From an uncultured Clostridia bacterium (lineage in GTDB: Bacteria > Bacillota > Clostridia > UMGS1883): a stretch of 64,000 nucleotides of DNA. Position numbers and translations under genes: made by a program. Of the stretch, positions 16,853 to 25,662 are shown in pieces (within the stretch, counting starts at the first letter, position 1; each line of letters begins with the position of its first letter). The notes under the pieces were generated by a model, which was not told where the DNA came from, ran no database searches, and saw only the letters and a program-made list of their open reading frames with translations. Location: positions 1 to 64,000 of the forward strand of contig CAKSFM010000011.1 of assembly GCA_934454525.1 (NCBI GenBank), read 5' to 3'.

Positions 16853-18195
16853 CAGTCATCTTCTCCTTCACTTGATTGAATTTCTTCACCGCAGAGGTCA
16901 TATTCATCTGCGGATTTTATCCTGATTTGAACAAAATCGCCCGGTTTTAAATCTCTGTGTGCCGCAAAATATATTTTCGGGTCAACATCGGCGCTTTCAC
17001 CCTCACTGCGCCCATAATAGAGATTATCCTCAAAACCCTCCGTCATAACGGTTAGTGTTTTCCCGAGCATTGACAGATTCCGCTTAAGCGATATTTGCTG
17101 CGAAAGCTCCATAACGCGGTTTCGGCGTTCAAGGCGCACCTCTTCGGGAATCTGATTTTGCATACGCGCGGCGGGAGTTCCCTCCTCACACGAATATGCA
17201 AATGCGCCCACACGGTCAAAACGCACTGTTTTAAGAAAATCGCACAGTTCATCAAATTCCTCTTCCGTTTCACCCGGGAAACCTGTTATTATACTTGTGC
17301 GCAGCGTTATACCGGGCATTTTCTCACGCAGCTTTTTCACAAGCATTTCAATCTGTGCGCGGTTTGTACGCCTGCCCATGCGGCGGAGCACACTGTCCGA
17401 ACCGTGCTGAACCGGAATATCCATATACTTCACAATTTTCTCTTCGGAGGCAAACGCATCAATAATAGCATCATCGGTTTCCTCGGGATAACAATAATGA
17501 ACGCGCACCCACTTTATTTTTTCAATTTTACATAGCTTATGAAGAAGCTGCGGCAGCTTTTTTTCGCTGTACAGGTCAATCCCGTAACGCGTGGTATCCT
17601 GGGCAACGACAATAAGCTCTTTTACACCGTTTTCGGCGAGCGCCTCCGCCTCGGAAACAATGCTTTCAATCGGGCGGCTGCGATATTTTCCGCGGATATA
17701 GGGAATTGCACAGTAGGTACACTTATTGTCGCATCCTTCCGCAATTTTTAAAAACGCCGTGTAATCCGGCGTTGTCTGCACACGCGGAAGATTGGGAGTT
17801 TCAGGCGCGTCGCGGTCATGAATATATTCCCTTTTTTCTCCCGAAAGTCCTTTTTCTATCGCATCGGCAATATCGGTCAGCGCCGTTGTTCCGAGAATTA
17901 TGTCAACCTCCGGTAAATCCTCGGCAATCTCCTTTGCATAGCGCTGAGCAAGGCAGCCCGCCGCAATCAGCAGACGGCATTTTCCGTTTTTGTACTGTGC
18001 CATTTCAAGCAGGGTGTTAATTGATTCCTCCTTGGCGCTGTCAATAAAACCGCAGGTATTGACAACACAGACATCGGCATCGGCGGCGTTCGGCGTTATT
18101 TCAAAGCCTTTTTCCGCCAGAATCCCCATCATATTTTCCGTGTCGCAAAGATTTTTGCTGCACCCGAGCGACACAAAGCCAACTTTTATACTCAC
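16852..18195 (-). CDS. rimO: Ribosomal protein S12 methylthiotransferase RimO
   Basis: A radical-SAM enzyme of about 447 residues that methylthiolates Asp88/89 of ribosomal protein S12. N-terminal cluster-binding domain begins KVGFVSLGCSKNLCDTE; the SAM cluster motif is EGCDNKCTYCAIPYIRGKYR (Cys spacing x3 and x2); the C-terminal TRAM domain precedes an acidic tail. An ATG at 18213 overlaps the recX stop but has no ribosome site; the GTG at 18195 follows AAAGGGGG with good spacing and gives the usual start S-I-K-V-G-F, so I prefer it. Confidence 0.93.
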   Translation of the reverse strand: MSIKVGFVSLGCSKNLCDTENMMGILAEKGFEITPNAADADVCVVNTCGFIDSAKEESINTLLEMAQYKNGKCRLLIAAGCLAQRYAKEIAEDLPEVDIILGTTALTDIADAIEKGLSGEKREYIHDRDAPETPNLPRVQTTPDYTAFLKIAEGCDNKCTYCAIPYIRGKYRSRPIESIVSEAEALAENGVKELIVVAQDTTRYGIDLYSEKKLPQLLHKLCKIEKIKWVRVHYCYPEETDDAIIDAFASEEKIVKYMDIPVQHGSDSVLRRMGRRTNRAQIEMLVKKLREKMPGITLRTSIITGFPGETEEEFDELCDFLKTVRFDRVGAFAYSCEEGTPAARMQNQIPEEVRLERRNRVMELSQQISLKRNLSMLGKTLTVMTEGFEDNLYYGRSEGESADVDPKIYFAAHRDLKPGDFVQIRIKSADEYDLCGEEIQSSEGEDD

Positions 18196-18209
18196 AGAGC
18201 CGCCCCCTT

Positions 18210-18683
18210 TCATTCTTCATCATAGATTACAATATCTTCAAAGGAACAGACGGTGTTCATTGCGCCGCGTATTTCAGACGGTGCAAAGCCGCGCCGCGCA
18301 AAATATGCAAATATTCTGCTGCGTTCCTTCATATTACCCATATCCGCGCCGTCAAACCTGCGCTTCATTTCGCTGACAAGCATTTCGTGCGGATCGTCAC
18401 AGGCGCTTTCCGCAGCGGTTTCCGCCGTGCATTTGTCAATACCGCGGCGGCAAAGCTCACGCACGATGCGCTGTCTTCCCCACTTTTTTAGATTTACGGC
18501 GTCAGCGGCAAAGTTTTTTGCATATGCCTCATCGTTGATATACCCATATTCGTGCAGAAAAGAAAGCTCGCCCTCCGCTTCCTCCTCCGAAAAGCCTTTT
18601 TGCAAAAGTCTGTCCTTTATTTCTTTTTCCGTCCTGTCCTTAAACGATATAAGTCTAAGGGCATAATCTCTGCAGCTAATCAT
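18210..18683 (-). CDS. recX: Regulatory protein RecX
   Basis: A 157-residue RecX family protein made of three-helix repeats: ALRLISFKDRTEKEIKDRL, LSFLHEYGYINDEAYAKNFA, WGRQRIVRELCRRGID, and FAYFARRGFAPSEIRGAMN. RecX blocks or limits RecA filament growth. It starts inside the end of hemW (8-base overlap) with GGAG as ribosome site. recA is in this window but 15 kb away, so the pair is not an operon here. Confidence 0.88.
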   Translation of the reverse strand: MISCRDYALRLISFKDRTEKEIKDRLLQKGFSEEEAEGELSFLHEYGYINDEAYAKNFAADAVNLKKWGRQRIVRELCRRGIDKCTAETAAESACDDPHEMLVSEMKRRFDGADMGNMKERSRIFAYFARRGFAPSEIRGAMNTVCSFEDIVIYDEE

Positions 18684-19731
18684 CCAAAAACTCCATAAAA
18701 ACAAGATTTCCAAGGTCAATTCCGCGGTTCGTGAGCCGCAGCCGATTCCCCGATTTTTCAAGCAAGCCTTTACCTATAAGCGGCTTAACGCGCTCGGGAA
18801 ATTCCCCGTTATATTCAATTCCATCAGTCATTCTGAGTCCGAGCATAAACCGCTCCAGGCAGATTTCGCGCTGCGAAAGGAGCGTTTCCTCGGCTCTGTA
18901 CCCTTTGCCGGATATATACATATCTGTATCAGCGGCATTGGCAAATCTTTCTGCGCCGACGCACGAATGAGCTGCCGCGCCGAGTCCGATGTAGTCCTCA
19001 CGCCGCCAGTATGCGCAGTTATGGCGGCTTTCAAAGCCTTTTTTTGCAAAGTTTGATATTTCGTACTGCATTATATCATTTTCTGCCAGGCGGCTGCGCA
19101 GCATATAGTACATTTCGCGCTCAGTATCATCATCGGGCAAAGAAAGCTTCATATTATAAAACGGAGTATTTTCCTCAACAATCAGCGAATATGCCGATAT
19201 ATGCTGAACATCAAGGCTCAGAGCACAGTCAATTGTGTGCGAAAGCGAACCGAGCGTTTGAAGCGGAGTCGCAAGCATTATATCAATGCTGATATTTTCA
19301 AAGCCTGCTGCATGCGCGGCTTCGGCTGCGGCAAAAATGTCCGCTGAGGAGTGAATTCTGCCGAGGGCGCGCAGCTCATTGTCATTAAAGGACTGAGCGC
19401 CGAGACTGAGCCTGTTCACGCCCATGCTTTTCATGCTTTTCAGAAGCTCCGGCGTGACAGTTCCGGGATTTGCTTCAACAGTAAATTCACAGTCCGCAGC
19501 TAAGCTGTACAGATTTGTAACACCATCGATTATTTTCAGCAGTACATTCGGCACGGAGGTCGGGGTTCCGCCGCCGATATAGATTGTTTCAGCTGAATAT
19601 CCCCGATATTTTTCCGCTTCCTTAAGCAAAGCATTTGCATATTCATCGGCACGGCTGAAATCAGCAGATGAATAAAAGTCGCAATACAGGCATTTACGAA
19701 CGCAAAACGGCATATGAATATAGAATTTCAT
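18676..19731 (-). CDS. hemW: Radical SAM heme chaperone HemW-like protein
   Basis: A 351-residue member of the HemN/HemW family. The SAM cluster motif is CVRKCLYCDFYS; the fourth Cys of true coproporphyrinogen dehydrogenases (CxxxCxxCxC) is replaced, which fits HemW, a heme-binding chaperone, rather than HemN. Also YIGGGTPTS, EANPGTV, NRLSLGAQSFND and NISIDIMLATPLQT. Placement next to lepA is the usual one in Firmicutes. Its ATG overlaps the lepA stop by one base. Since the heme content of this organism is unknown, its cellular role remains open. Confidence 0.9.
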   Translation of the reverse strand: MKFYIHMPFCVRKCLYCDFYSSADFSRADEYANALLKEAEKYRGYSAETIYIGGGTPTSVPNVLLKIIDGVTNLYSLAADCEFTVEANPGTVTPELLKSMKSMGVNRLSLGAQSFNDNELRALGRIHSSADIFAAAEAAHAAGFENISIDIMLATPLQTLGSLSHTIDCALSLDVQHISAYSLIVEENTPFYNMKLSLPDDDTEREMYYMLRSRLAENDIMQYEISNFAKKGFESRHNCAYWRREDYIGLGAAAHSCVGAERFANAADTDMYISGKGYRAEETLLSQREICLERFMLGLRMTDGIEYNGEFPERVKPLIGKGLLEKSGNRLRLTNRGIDLGNLVFMEFLDD

Positions 19732-21530
19732 CAGTCATCCAGCTTGAGAACCGCCATAAATGCCTCCTGCGGAAGCTCAACACTGCCGACCTGACGCATT
19801 CTCTTTTTACCTTCCTTCTGCTTTTCAAGCAGCTTTTTCTTTCTGGTTATATCGCCGCCATAGCACTTGGCTAGCACATCTTTGCGCATTGCGCGGACGG
19901 TTTCACGCGCGATCACCTTTCCGCCGATTGCTGCCTGAATCGGAACCTCAAACAGCTGGCGCGGAATCGTTTCCTTAAGCTTTTCGGCAATTTTTCTGCC
20001 GCGCGCATAGCTTTTTGATGAATGAACGATAAAGCTGAGCGCATCAACGCTTTCTCCGTTCAGGAGAATATCAAGCTTGACAAGATCGCTCTTCACATAT
20101 TCAGCCATTTCATAGTCAAATGATGCATATCCGCGGCTGCGGCTCTTTATCGCATCGAAAAAGTCGTATATTATTTCGTTGAGCGGCAGCTCATAATGAA
20201 GGTTTGTCCTTCCTGCGTCAATATATGTCATTCCTTTGTAAACGCCGCGCCTGTCCTGGCAAAGCTCCATTATTGAGCCGACATACTCCCCCGGCACAAA
20301 AATCTGCGCATTAACAAAAGGCTCTTCCATATAATCGATTTCAGACGGCGCCGGAAGATTTGTCGGGTTTGATATCATAAGTTCCTCGCCCGAGGTTGTG
20401 TGAACCTTATAAACAACGCTCGGCGCTGTTGTCACAAGATCAAGATTAAATTCACGCTCCAGCCGTTCCTGAATTATTTCCATGTGCAGAAGTCCGAGAA
20501 AGCCGCAGCGGAATCCGAAGCCGAGAGCAGCGCTTGTTTCGGGTTCAAATGTCAGCGATGCGTCATTTAGCTGCAGTTTGTCCAAAGCATCGCGCAAATC
20601 GCCGTATTTTGCTCCGTCCGCCGGATAAATTCCGCAGAACACCATAGGATTAACCTTTCTGTAACCCTCCAGAGGTTCGGCTGCCGGATTTGCCGCATCG
20701 GTCACAGTATCGCCGACCTGCGTTTCCTTAACTGTTTTAATACTTGCCGCAATATAGCCAACCTCTCCGGCTTTAAGCCCATCGCACGGCTTTGTCATTG
20801 TCGGCAGAAGATAACCCGTTTCAACAACATCAAACTCACCGCCCGTTGCCATAAAGCGGATTCTCATTCCCGGGCGGATTGTTCCCTCCATAACGCGGAC
20901 ATACACGATTACTCCTTTATAAGAATCATAGTAAGAATCAAATATAAGCGCGCGCGGAGGAAGACTCTCATCACCCTTGGGTGCCGGAATATTTTTAACA
21001 ATATATTCGGGAATCTGTTCAATATTTATTCCCTGCTTTGCACTGATGCGCGGCGCGTCCTCCGCAGGGATGCCGATAACATCCTCTATTTCCGCGGCAA
21101 CCTCATCGGGGTGCGCACCGGGAAGATCAATTTTATTGATAACGGGCAGAATTTCCAGATCATGGTCAAGTGCAAGATAGGTGTTTGCAAGCGTTTGTGC
21201 TTCAATACCCTGCGACGCGTCAACGACAAGCAGTGCACCCTCACATGCCGCGAGCGAGCGTGAAACTTCGTAATTAAAGTCAACATGCCCGGGCGTGTCG
21301 ATAAGGTTCAGAATATATTCCTTACCATCCTCCGCCTTATAGTTAAGGCGCACGGCGCGCGCCTTTATGGTTATTCCGCGTTCACGTTCAAGCTCCATAT
21401 TATCAAGCAGCTGCTGCTCCATTTCGCGGCTTTCAACGCAGCCCGTAAGCTCAAGAAGCCTGTCGGCAAGGGTGCTTTTTCCGTGGTCTATATGTGCTAT
21501 AATACAAAAATTTCTGATGTTTTCCTGCAT
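19731..21530 (-). CDS. lepA: Elongation factor 4 (LepA)
   Basis: A 599-residue ribosome-associated GTPase. GTP-binding motifs: AHIDHGKSTLADRL (G1), DTPGHVDF (G3), NKIDLPGA (G4). Domains II and III and the LepA-specific C-terminal domain (KCYGGDITRKKKLLEKQKEG) are all present. LepA acts on translocation and ribosome assembly. It is the first gene of a leftward operon (lepA-hemW-recX-rimO-pgsA) with a good promoter 30 bases upstream of the ATG. Confidence 0.98.
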   Translation of the reverse strand: MQENIRNFCIIAHIDHGKSTLADRLLELTGCVESREMEQQLLDNMELERERGITIKARAVRLNYKAEDGKEYILNLIDTPGHVDFNYEVSRSLAACEGALLVVDASQGIEAQTLANTYLALDHDLEILPVINKIDLPGAHPDEVAAEIEDVIGIPAEDAPRISAKQGINIEQIPEYIVKNIPAPKGDESLPPRALIFDSYYDSYKGVIVYVRVMEGTIRPGMRIRFMATGGEFDVVETGYLLPTMTKPCDGLKAGEVGYIAASIKTVKETQVGDTVTDAANPAAEPLEGYRKVNPMVFCGIYPADGAKYGDLRDALDKLQLNDASLTFEPETSAALGFGFRCGFLGLLHMEIIQERLEREFNLDLVTTAPSVVYKVHTTSGEELMISNPTNLPAPSEIDYMEEPFVNAQIFVPGEYVGSIMELCQDRRGVYKGMTYIDAGRTNLHYELPLNEIIYDFFDAIKSRSRGYASFDYEMAEYVKSDLVKLDILLNGESVDALSFIVHSSKSYARGRKIAEKLKETIPRQLFEVPIQAAIGGKVIARETVRAMRKDVLAKCYGGDITRKKKLLEKQKEGKKRMRQVGSVELPQEAFMAVLKLDD

Positions 21531-21559
21531 TTTGGGATTCCTTTCGTGATTTTGAGATT

Positions 21560-21588
21560 ATTATACAGCATTGAGGACAAAACGTCAA
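21560..21588 (-). promoter_or_regulatory. Sigma-A promoter for the lepA operon
   Basis: Minus strand: TTGACG (21588-21583), 17 bases, TATAAT (21565-21560). It lies in the short gap between the cvpA stop and lepA. Confidence 0.85.
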
Positions 21589-21596
21589 TAAAATTC

Positions 21597-22136
21597 TCAA
21601 AGGGTGACGGTTTTGAAAAATGCCGATGATATCGGCGCTGCCTTTATCATATCGGCGAATCCGGAAAACGTTCCGGACGGGGCGGCATATGACACAACAA
21701 GAATAATTGCATAGCAGACAGCCGCGCCGCTCGCCGCACCGATAACAAATCCGAGAAGCTTGTTTGCCTGCTTTATAACCGGCAGGCGCGACACTATATT
21801 TGTAACTGACGAAAGAGCTGTGATAATAACCCTGATAACAACCGAGACGCCTGCAAAGCTGAGAGCATTTACTGCCAGATTTGCCGCCGCGTCGCTCATT
21901 ACACCGGAAGCCGCACCGGCATCGACGCTGCCTGCAAGAAAACCTTTCGCCGCTTCACGCACCGAATCACCTGCGCCGCTTGACATAATCATCATTGAAA
22001 CAGGTTTATAAAGGAACGAACCGAGAAGCATCGACAGAAGCACCGACGCCATGCCGAGAAGCGCACCGAGAAAGCCTCTTTTCATTCCGTAAAATGCAAA
22101 AAGAGCAATCACTGCCAAAAAAATCAAATCAGCCAT
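21597..22136 (-). CDS. CvpA-family membrane protein
   Basis: A 179-residue protein with about four membrane segments and the CvpA arrangement: an N-terminal hydrophobic stretch (ADLIFLAVIALFAFYGMKRG), a Gly-rich FLGALLGMASVLLSMLLGSF, and a late segment (KLLGFVIGAASGAAVCYAI). CvpA proteins were named for colicin V production in Escherichia coli; their actual role is unsettled and often linked to envelope integrity. Ribosome site GAGGGG. It follows the DUF5711 gene by 14 bases and closes the ecf-truA run. Confidence 0.75.
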   Translation of the reverse strand: MADLIFLAVIALFAFYGMKRGFLGALLGMASVLLSMLLGSFLYKPVSMMIMSSGAGDSVREAAKGFLAGSVDAGAASGVMSDAAANLAVNALSFAGVSVVIRVIITALSSVTNIVSRLPVIKQANKLLGFVIGAASGAAVCYAIILVVSYAAPSGTFSGFADMIKAAPISSAFFKTVTL

Positions 22137-22150
22137 TTTAATCCCCTCAC

Positions 22151-23284
22151 TTATTCCATAATTTTACCGCCTGAGTTACCGAGGACAAACAAATGCTTGT
22201 TATCGCCGAAAAACGCAAGCTTTTTCACGCTTGAATCAGCTTCCAGCTTTCGCTCGGTTTTCAGACCGTTATTCATGACATAAACCTTTTTTCCGAATGC
22301 TGCGGCAATTTCCGAACCGCTTGCGGAAACCGCGTCCGCAAGTCCGTTCAGCGTTCTTTTTGCAGTAACCTTGCCGAGTCTGCCGACAACCTCAAGCTCC
22401 GTTGAATTACCCTTAACTCCGCTGCCGGCTGCCGAAAAGGCAAGAACCATCATATCCGGCTGCGAAATATCCGCCTTGAGGAGCGTTCTGTCACCGTATT
22501 CCTTTTCCCATTTTACGCTGCCGTCTTTGTTGAAATATGCGAGTGAATCGCTGCCGAGCGCCGTGTACGTTCCGTTGCGGTTAAATTCAACATTATAAAA
22601 CAATTTATTTTTAAAGGTTTTCTTTTGAACAACTTTTGCCTCTTTCATATCAAGCAGTAATATTTCGCCCTCTATACCGCTTTCGCCTGTGGAAAGCTGC
22701 GACAGTACAACGCGTGAACGGTCGGGATCCGCATCGGCGTCAAGAAATTCGCTTTTGCTTATATCCCATTTAAACACAGCGTCACCGCCGCTGTCATAAA
22801 CAATTATTTCGCTGCTGTAACCCTCTTTTTCAGTGACGATAACCGAATATCCTCCGTGCGTTACCTTTGTGCGGATGATACGGTTATCGGTTTTCACACT
22901 GTAACGCATTTTTTCACGCTTGCAGACAAAGGCCTCCTTGTCACCGGCATTGTGATACACAACATAATCACCCGTTCCGGAAATGACAGGGGACGGAATT
23001 GCGATTTCGCGCGGTTTTCCCTCTCCTTTAATATTCAGCACGGAAAATGCATTTGGTGTTATTACGGCGATTCCGTCACCCACGCGGCATATATCGCCCG
23101 TCACACCGTCACCCTGCAGTTCACTCTGCGTTTTTGCCGCTCCGGGAGCATTTTCGGAGTTTTCCGAACGCAGTCCGAATATGTCACGGTCACGGTTCTG
23201 ATACAGTATAATCGTAAGCAAGGCACAAAATACCACAATTGCGGCTGCGTTTTTCAGAATATTGATTATTTTTTCCTTATTCAT
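22151..23284 (-). CDS. DUF5711-like membrane-anchored beta-propeller protein
   Basis: A 377-residue protein with a short cytoplasmic start, one membrane helix (about 11-29) and a large outside domain. The outside part is built from repeated short beta stretches such as FVCKREKMRYSVKT, SVIVTEKEGYSSEIIVYDSG, ILLLDMKEAKVVQKK and SLAYFNKDGSVKWEKEYGD, typical of a PQQ/WD-like propeller. This fits the DUF5711 family of Clostridia. Its ATG overlaps the truA stop by eight bases. The role is unknown; placement next to cvpA suggests an envelope function. Confidence 0.65.
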   Translation of the reverse strand: MNKEKIINILKNAAAIVVFCALLTIILYQNRDRDIFGLRSENSENAPGAAKTQSELQGDGVTGDICRVGDGIAVITPNAFSVLNIKGEGKPREIAIPSPVISGTGDYVVYHNAGDKEAFVCKREKMRYSVKTDNRIIRTKVTHGGYSVIVTEKEGYSSEIIVYDSGGDAVFKWDISKSEFLDADADPDRSRVVLSQLSTGESGIEGEILLLDMKEAKVVQKKTFKNKLFYNVEFNRNGTYTALGSDSLAYFNKDGSVKWEKEYGDRTLLKADISQPDMMVLAFSAAGSGVKGNSTELEVVGRLGKVTAKRTLNGLADAVSASGSEIAAAFGKKVYVMNNGLKTERKLEADSSVKKLAFFGDNKHLFVLGNSGGKIME

Positions 23285-24011
23285 AAAATACCTCCGTAAG
23301 CGCCAGTCCCTGCGGCGGCGCGGTTATCCCTGCAAGCCGCCTGTCACCCTTTTTCATAAGGTCCGAAACCTTTTCAGCTGTCAGCTTTCCGTTACCGACA
23401 TAGACAAGTGTGCCCGTAATAATTCTTACCATATTATACAAAAAACCGTCTGCTCCGGCGCGCACAGTAATCATGTCGCCATCCTTATGCACCGAAAGCT
23501 CGTAAAGATTGCGCACCGTGCTCTTAACGCGGCTTCCGGCGGCGCAGAAGCAGGCAAAATCACGCTTTCCGCGCATTGCTGCGGCTGCAAGCTGCATTTT
23601 TTCAACATCAAGCTTAATAGGATAATGCCAGACAAAATTTCTCTGTATCGGGTCGGCATAGGCTCGGTTCAGAATTTTATACTCATAAATTTTCCCGTGA
23701 GCGCTGAATCGCGCGTTAAAATCCTCATCCGCGCTTTTGCAGTCATAAACGCGGATATCCGGCGGAAGATACATATTAAGTACAATCGGCAGCTTTTCTT
23801 CGGGAATGGTTGTTTCTCCGTGAAAATTACAGACGTATATGCGCGCGTGAACGCCGGCATCCGTCCGCGAGCATCCGGTCACCGCAGTCGGTGCTCCGAG
23901 CACTCTTTCAAGCGTACTTTCCATAACCTCCTGCACGGTTATCCCGTTTTTCTGCCGCTGCCAACCATGATATGCAGTGCCGTCATATGCAATTTTAAGA
24001 ACATAGTTCAT
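23277..24011 (-). CDS. truA: tRNA pseudouridine synthase A
   Basis: A 244-residue TruA, converting U38-40 in the anticodon stem to pseudouridine. The catalytic Asp is in GCSRTDAGVHARIY (about residue 54); also AYDGTAYHGWQRQ, RDFACFCAAGS and FLYNMVRIITGTLVYVG. The start at 24011 overlaps the ecfT stop by one base (TAATG). The order ecfA-ecfA-ecfT-truA is widely conserved in Firmicutes. The frame is open upstream, but that extension is not TruA-like. Confidence 0.96.
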   Translation of the reverse strand: MNYVLKIAYDGTAYHGWQRQKNGITVQEVMESTLERVLGAPTAVTGCSRTDAGVHARIYVCNFHGETTIPEEKLPIVLNMYLPPDIRVYDCKSADEDFNARFSAHGKIYEYKILNRAYADPIQRNFVWHYPIKLDVEKMQLAAAAMRGKRDFACFCAAGSRVKSTVRNLYELSVHKDGDMITVRAGADGFLYNMVRIITGTLVYVGNGKLTAEKVSDLMKKGDRRLAGITAPPQGLALTEVFYE

Positions 24012-24814
24012 TATAGCACAACCTTTATTATAATCAGAACAACGCAGAGTGCAGCCGCGCACAGAAGCGCCGTCAGATCGTGTTTTCCGAAGCGGTAGCG
24101 CCGGTAGCTCGTCCGTTCGGCGTCACAGTTATAGCAGCGGCATTCCATTGCAACAGCAAGCTCGTCCGCGCGGCGGAATGAGCCGACAAAAAGCGGAATC
24201 AGAATCGGAATCATTGCCTTAACACGCTTTACAGGACTTCCGCTTTCAAAATCCGCTCCGCGTGACATCTGTGCTTTTATGATTTTATCCGTTTCCTCAA
24301 GCAAGGTGGGAATAAACCGGAGAGCAATGCTCATCATCATAACAAAAATCTGAATCGGTATGCCGATTTTTTTGAGAGGATTCAGCAGCAGCTCCAATCC
24401 TCCGGTGAGAACCGTCGGCGTTGTTGTAAGCGTTAAAAGCGAGCTTGCCGTTATCAGCAGAATAATTCGCACCGCCATTTTAACAGCCATATAAACGCCT
24501 TCAAGTGTTACGGTGAAAACGCCTTTCGAAAAGATAACAGTTTCACCCGGCGTCATAAAAACATTCAACAACGCCGTCAGAATCACAATCACAACAACCG
24601 GCTTAAGTCCGCGGACAACGAAGCTGAGCGGAACGCGCGACTCTTTTACAAGCCAGAGTGTGAAAATAATCATCACTGCATACTGAGCCGCACCGCTGCA
24701 CATAAAGAGTACGGTCATATAAAATATCGTCCATAATATTTTTGTTCTCGGATCCATGCGGTGAATTGCCGAATCAGCCGCATAATACTGCCCGATTGTA
24801 ATATCTCTCAGCAT
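24011..24814 (-). CDS. ecfT: ECF transporter transmembrane subunit EcfT
   Basis: A 267-residue membrane subunit of the shared energy-coupling module for vitamin and metal uptake. About five membrane segments plus the cytoplasmic coupling helices carrying QMSRGADFESGS and AMECRCYN, the positions of the Ala-Arg-Gly-type motifs that contact the two ATPases. It overlaps ecfA2 by seven bases and truA by one. No substrate-binding S component is in the window, which fits a general module used by unlinked S proteins. Confidence 0.92.
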   Translation of the reverse strand: MLRDITIGQYYAADSAIHRMDPRTKILWTIFYMTVLFMCSGAAQYAVMIIFTLWLVKESRVPLSFVVRGLKPVVVIVILTALLNVFMTPGETVIFSKGVFTVTLEGVYMAVKMAVRIILLITASSLLTLTTTPTVLTGGLELLLNPLKKIGIPIQIFVMMMSIALRFIPTLLEETDKIIKAQMSRGADFESGSPVKRVKAMIPILIPLFVGSFRRADELAVAMECRCYNCDAERTSYRRYRFGKHDLTALLCAAALCVVLIIIKVVL

Positions 24815-25662
24815 TTTATCACCCCCGCGGCCTTTGCAATTGCCCTTGCAGCGTCAAAAACACTGAAAATGCGGCTGTCAATCTCCATTCCTCCGCGCCG
24901 AAGCAGCTGAACGGTTTTCGTAATTTCCGGCATATCAAGTCCGCTTTTTTTGAGCAGCTCCTCATTTGTGAAAATATTTTCCGGAATATCATCCGCAAGC
25001 TTTTCGCCGCCGCCGAGAATCACAATTCGCTCTGCATTTTCGGCAAGATCTTCCATACTGTGCGATATAAGTATTATTGATGTTGATGCCTCCGAATGTA
25101 TTTTCCGAAGAAGCGCCAAAAGCTTCCGTCTGCCTGCCGGATCAAGACCTGCGGCAGGCTCGTCAAGGATCAGCACGGAGGGACTTGCGGCAAGCACACC
25201 GGCAATTGCCACGCGGCGTTTCTGTCCGCCGGAAAGCTCGAACGGGGATTTTTCAAAAAGCTCCTCACTCACCCCTGCAAGTCCGGCGCTGCGGCGAACG
25301 CAGGCGTCGGTTTCTTCCGCGCTGAGTCCGCGGTTCTTCGGTGCAAAAGCAATATCCCGGTAAACGGTTTCCTCAAACAGCTGATGTTCGGGATACTGAA
25401 AAACAATCCCAACACGCTTTCTGAGTTCGCGCGCAGTTTCCGCCGCACTGTCAAACTGTCTGCCGTCAATCAGGATTTCGCCCGATGTCGGATTGATGAG
25501 TCCTGCCGCTATCTGCGCAGCGGTCGATTTGCCGCTGCCGGTGTGTCCTGCAATTCCGATAAATTCGCCTTTTCCGATTTTCAGTGACAGGGAGCGCAGC
25601 GCGGCATACTCCGCGGCATCACTCGAATTATATTTATAAGTTATGTTTCTGAGTTCAATCAT
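24808..25662 (-). CDS. ecfA2: ECF transporter ATPase EcfA2
   Basis: A 284-residue ABC ATPase. Walker A GHTGSGKSTAAQ, Q-loop VFQYPEHQLFEETV, signature LSGGQKRRVAIAG, Walker B VLILDEPAAGLDP, switch His in ISHSMED. The PEHQLFEETV stretch is typical of EcfA rather than other importers. It overlaps the upstream EcfA1 gene by eight bases. Forms a heterodimer with EcfA1 on EcfT. Confidence 0.93.
   Translation of the reverse strand: MIELRNITYKYNSSDAAEYAALRSLSLKIGKGEFIGIAGHTGSGKSTAAQIAAGLINPTSGEILIDGRQFDSAAETARELRKRVGIVFQYPEHQLFEETVYRDIAFAPKNRGLSAEETDACVRRSAGLAGVSEELFEKSPFELSGGQKRRVAIAGVLAASPSVLILDEPAAGLDPAGRRKLLALLRKIHSEASTSIILISHSMEDLAENAERIVILGGGEKLADDIPENIFTNEELLKKSGLDMPEITKTVQLLRRGGMEIDSRIFSVFDAARAIAKAAGVIKC

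Noticed and set aside
18676..19731. Calling this gene an oxygen-independent coproporphyrinogen oxidase (HemN)
   Set aside because: The fourth Cys of the CxxxCxxCxC motif is missing, which fits HemW instead.
23262..24098. Plus-strand open frame of about 278 codons opposite truA
   Set aside because: truA is complete with its catalytic Asp; the antisense frame has no start signal or recognisable motif.
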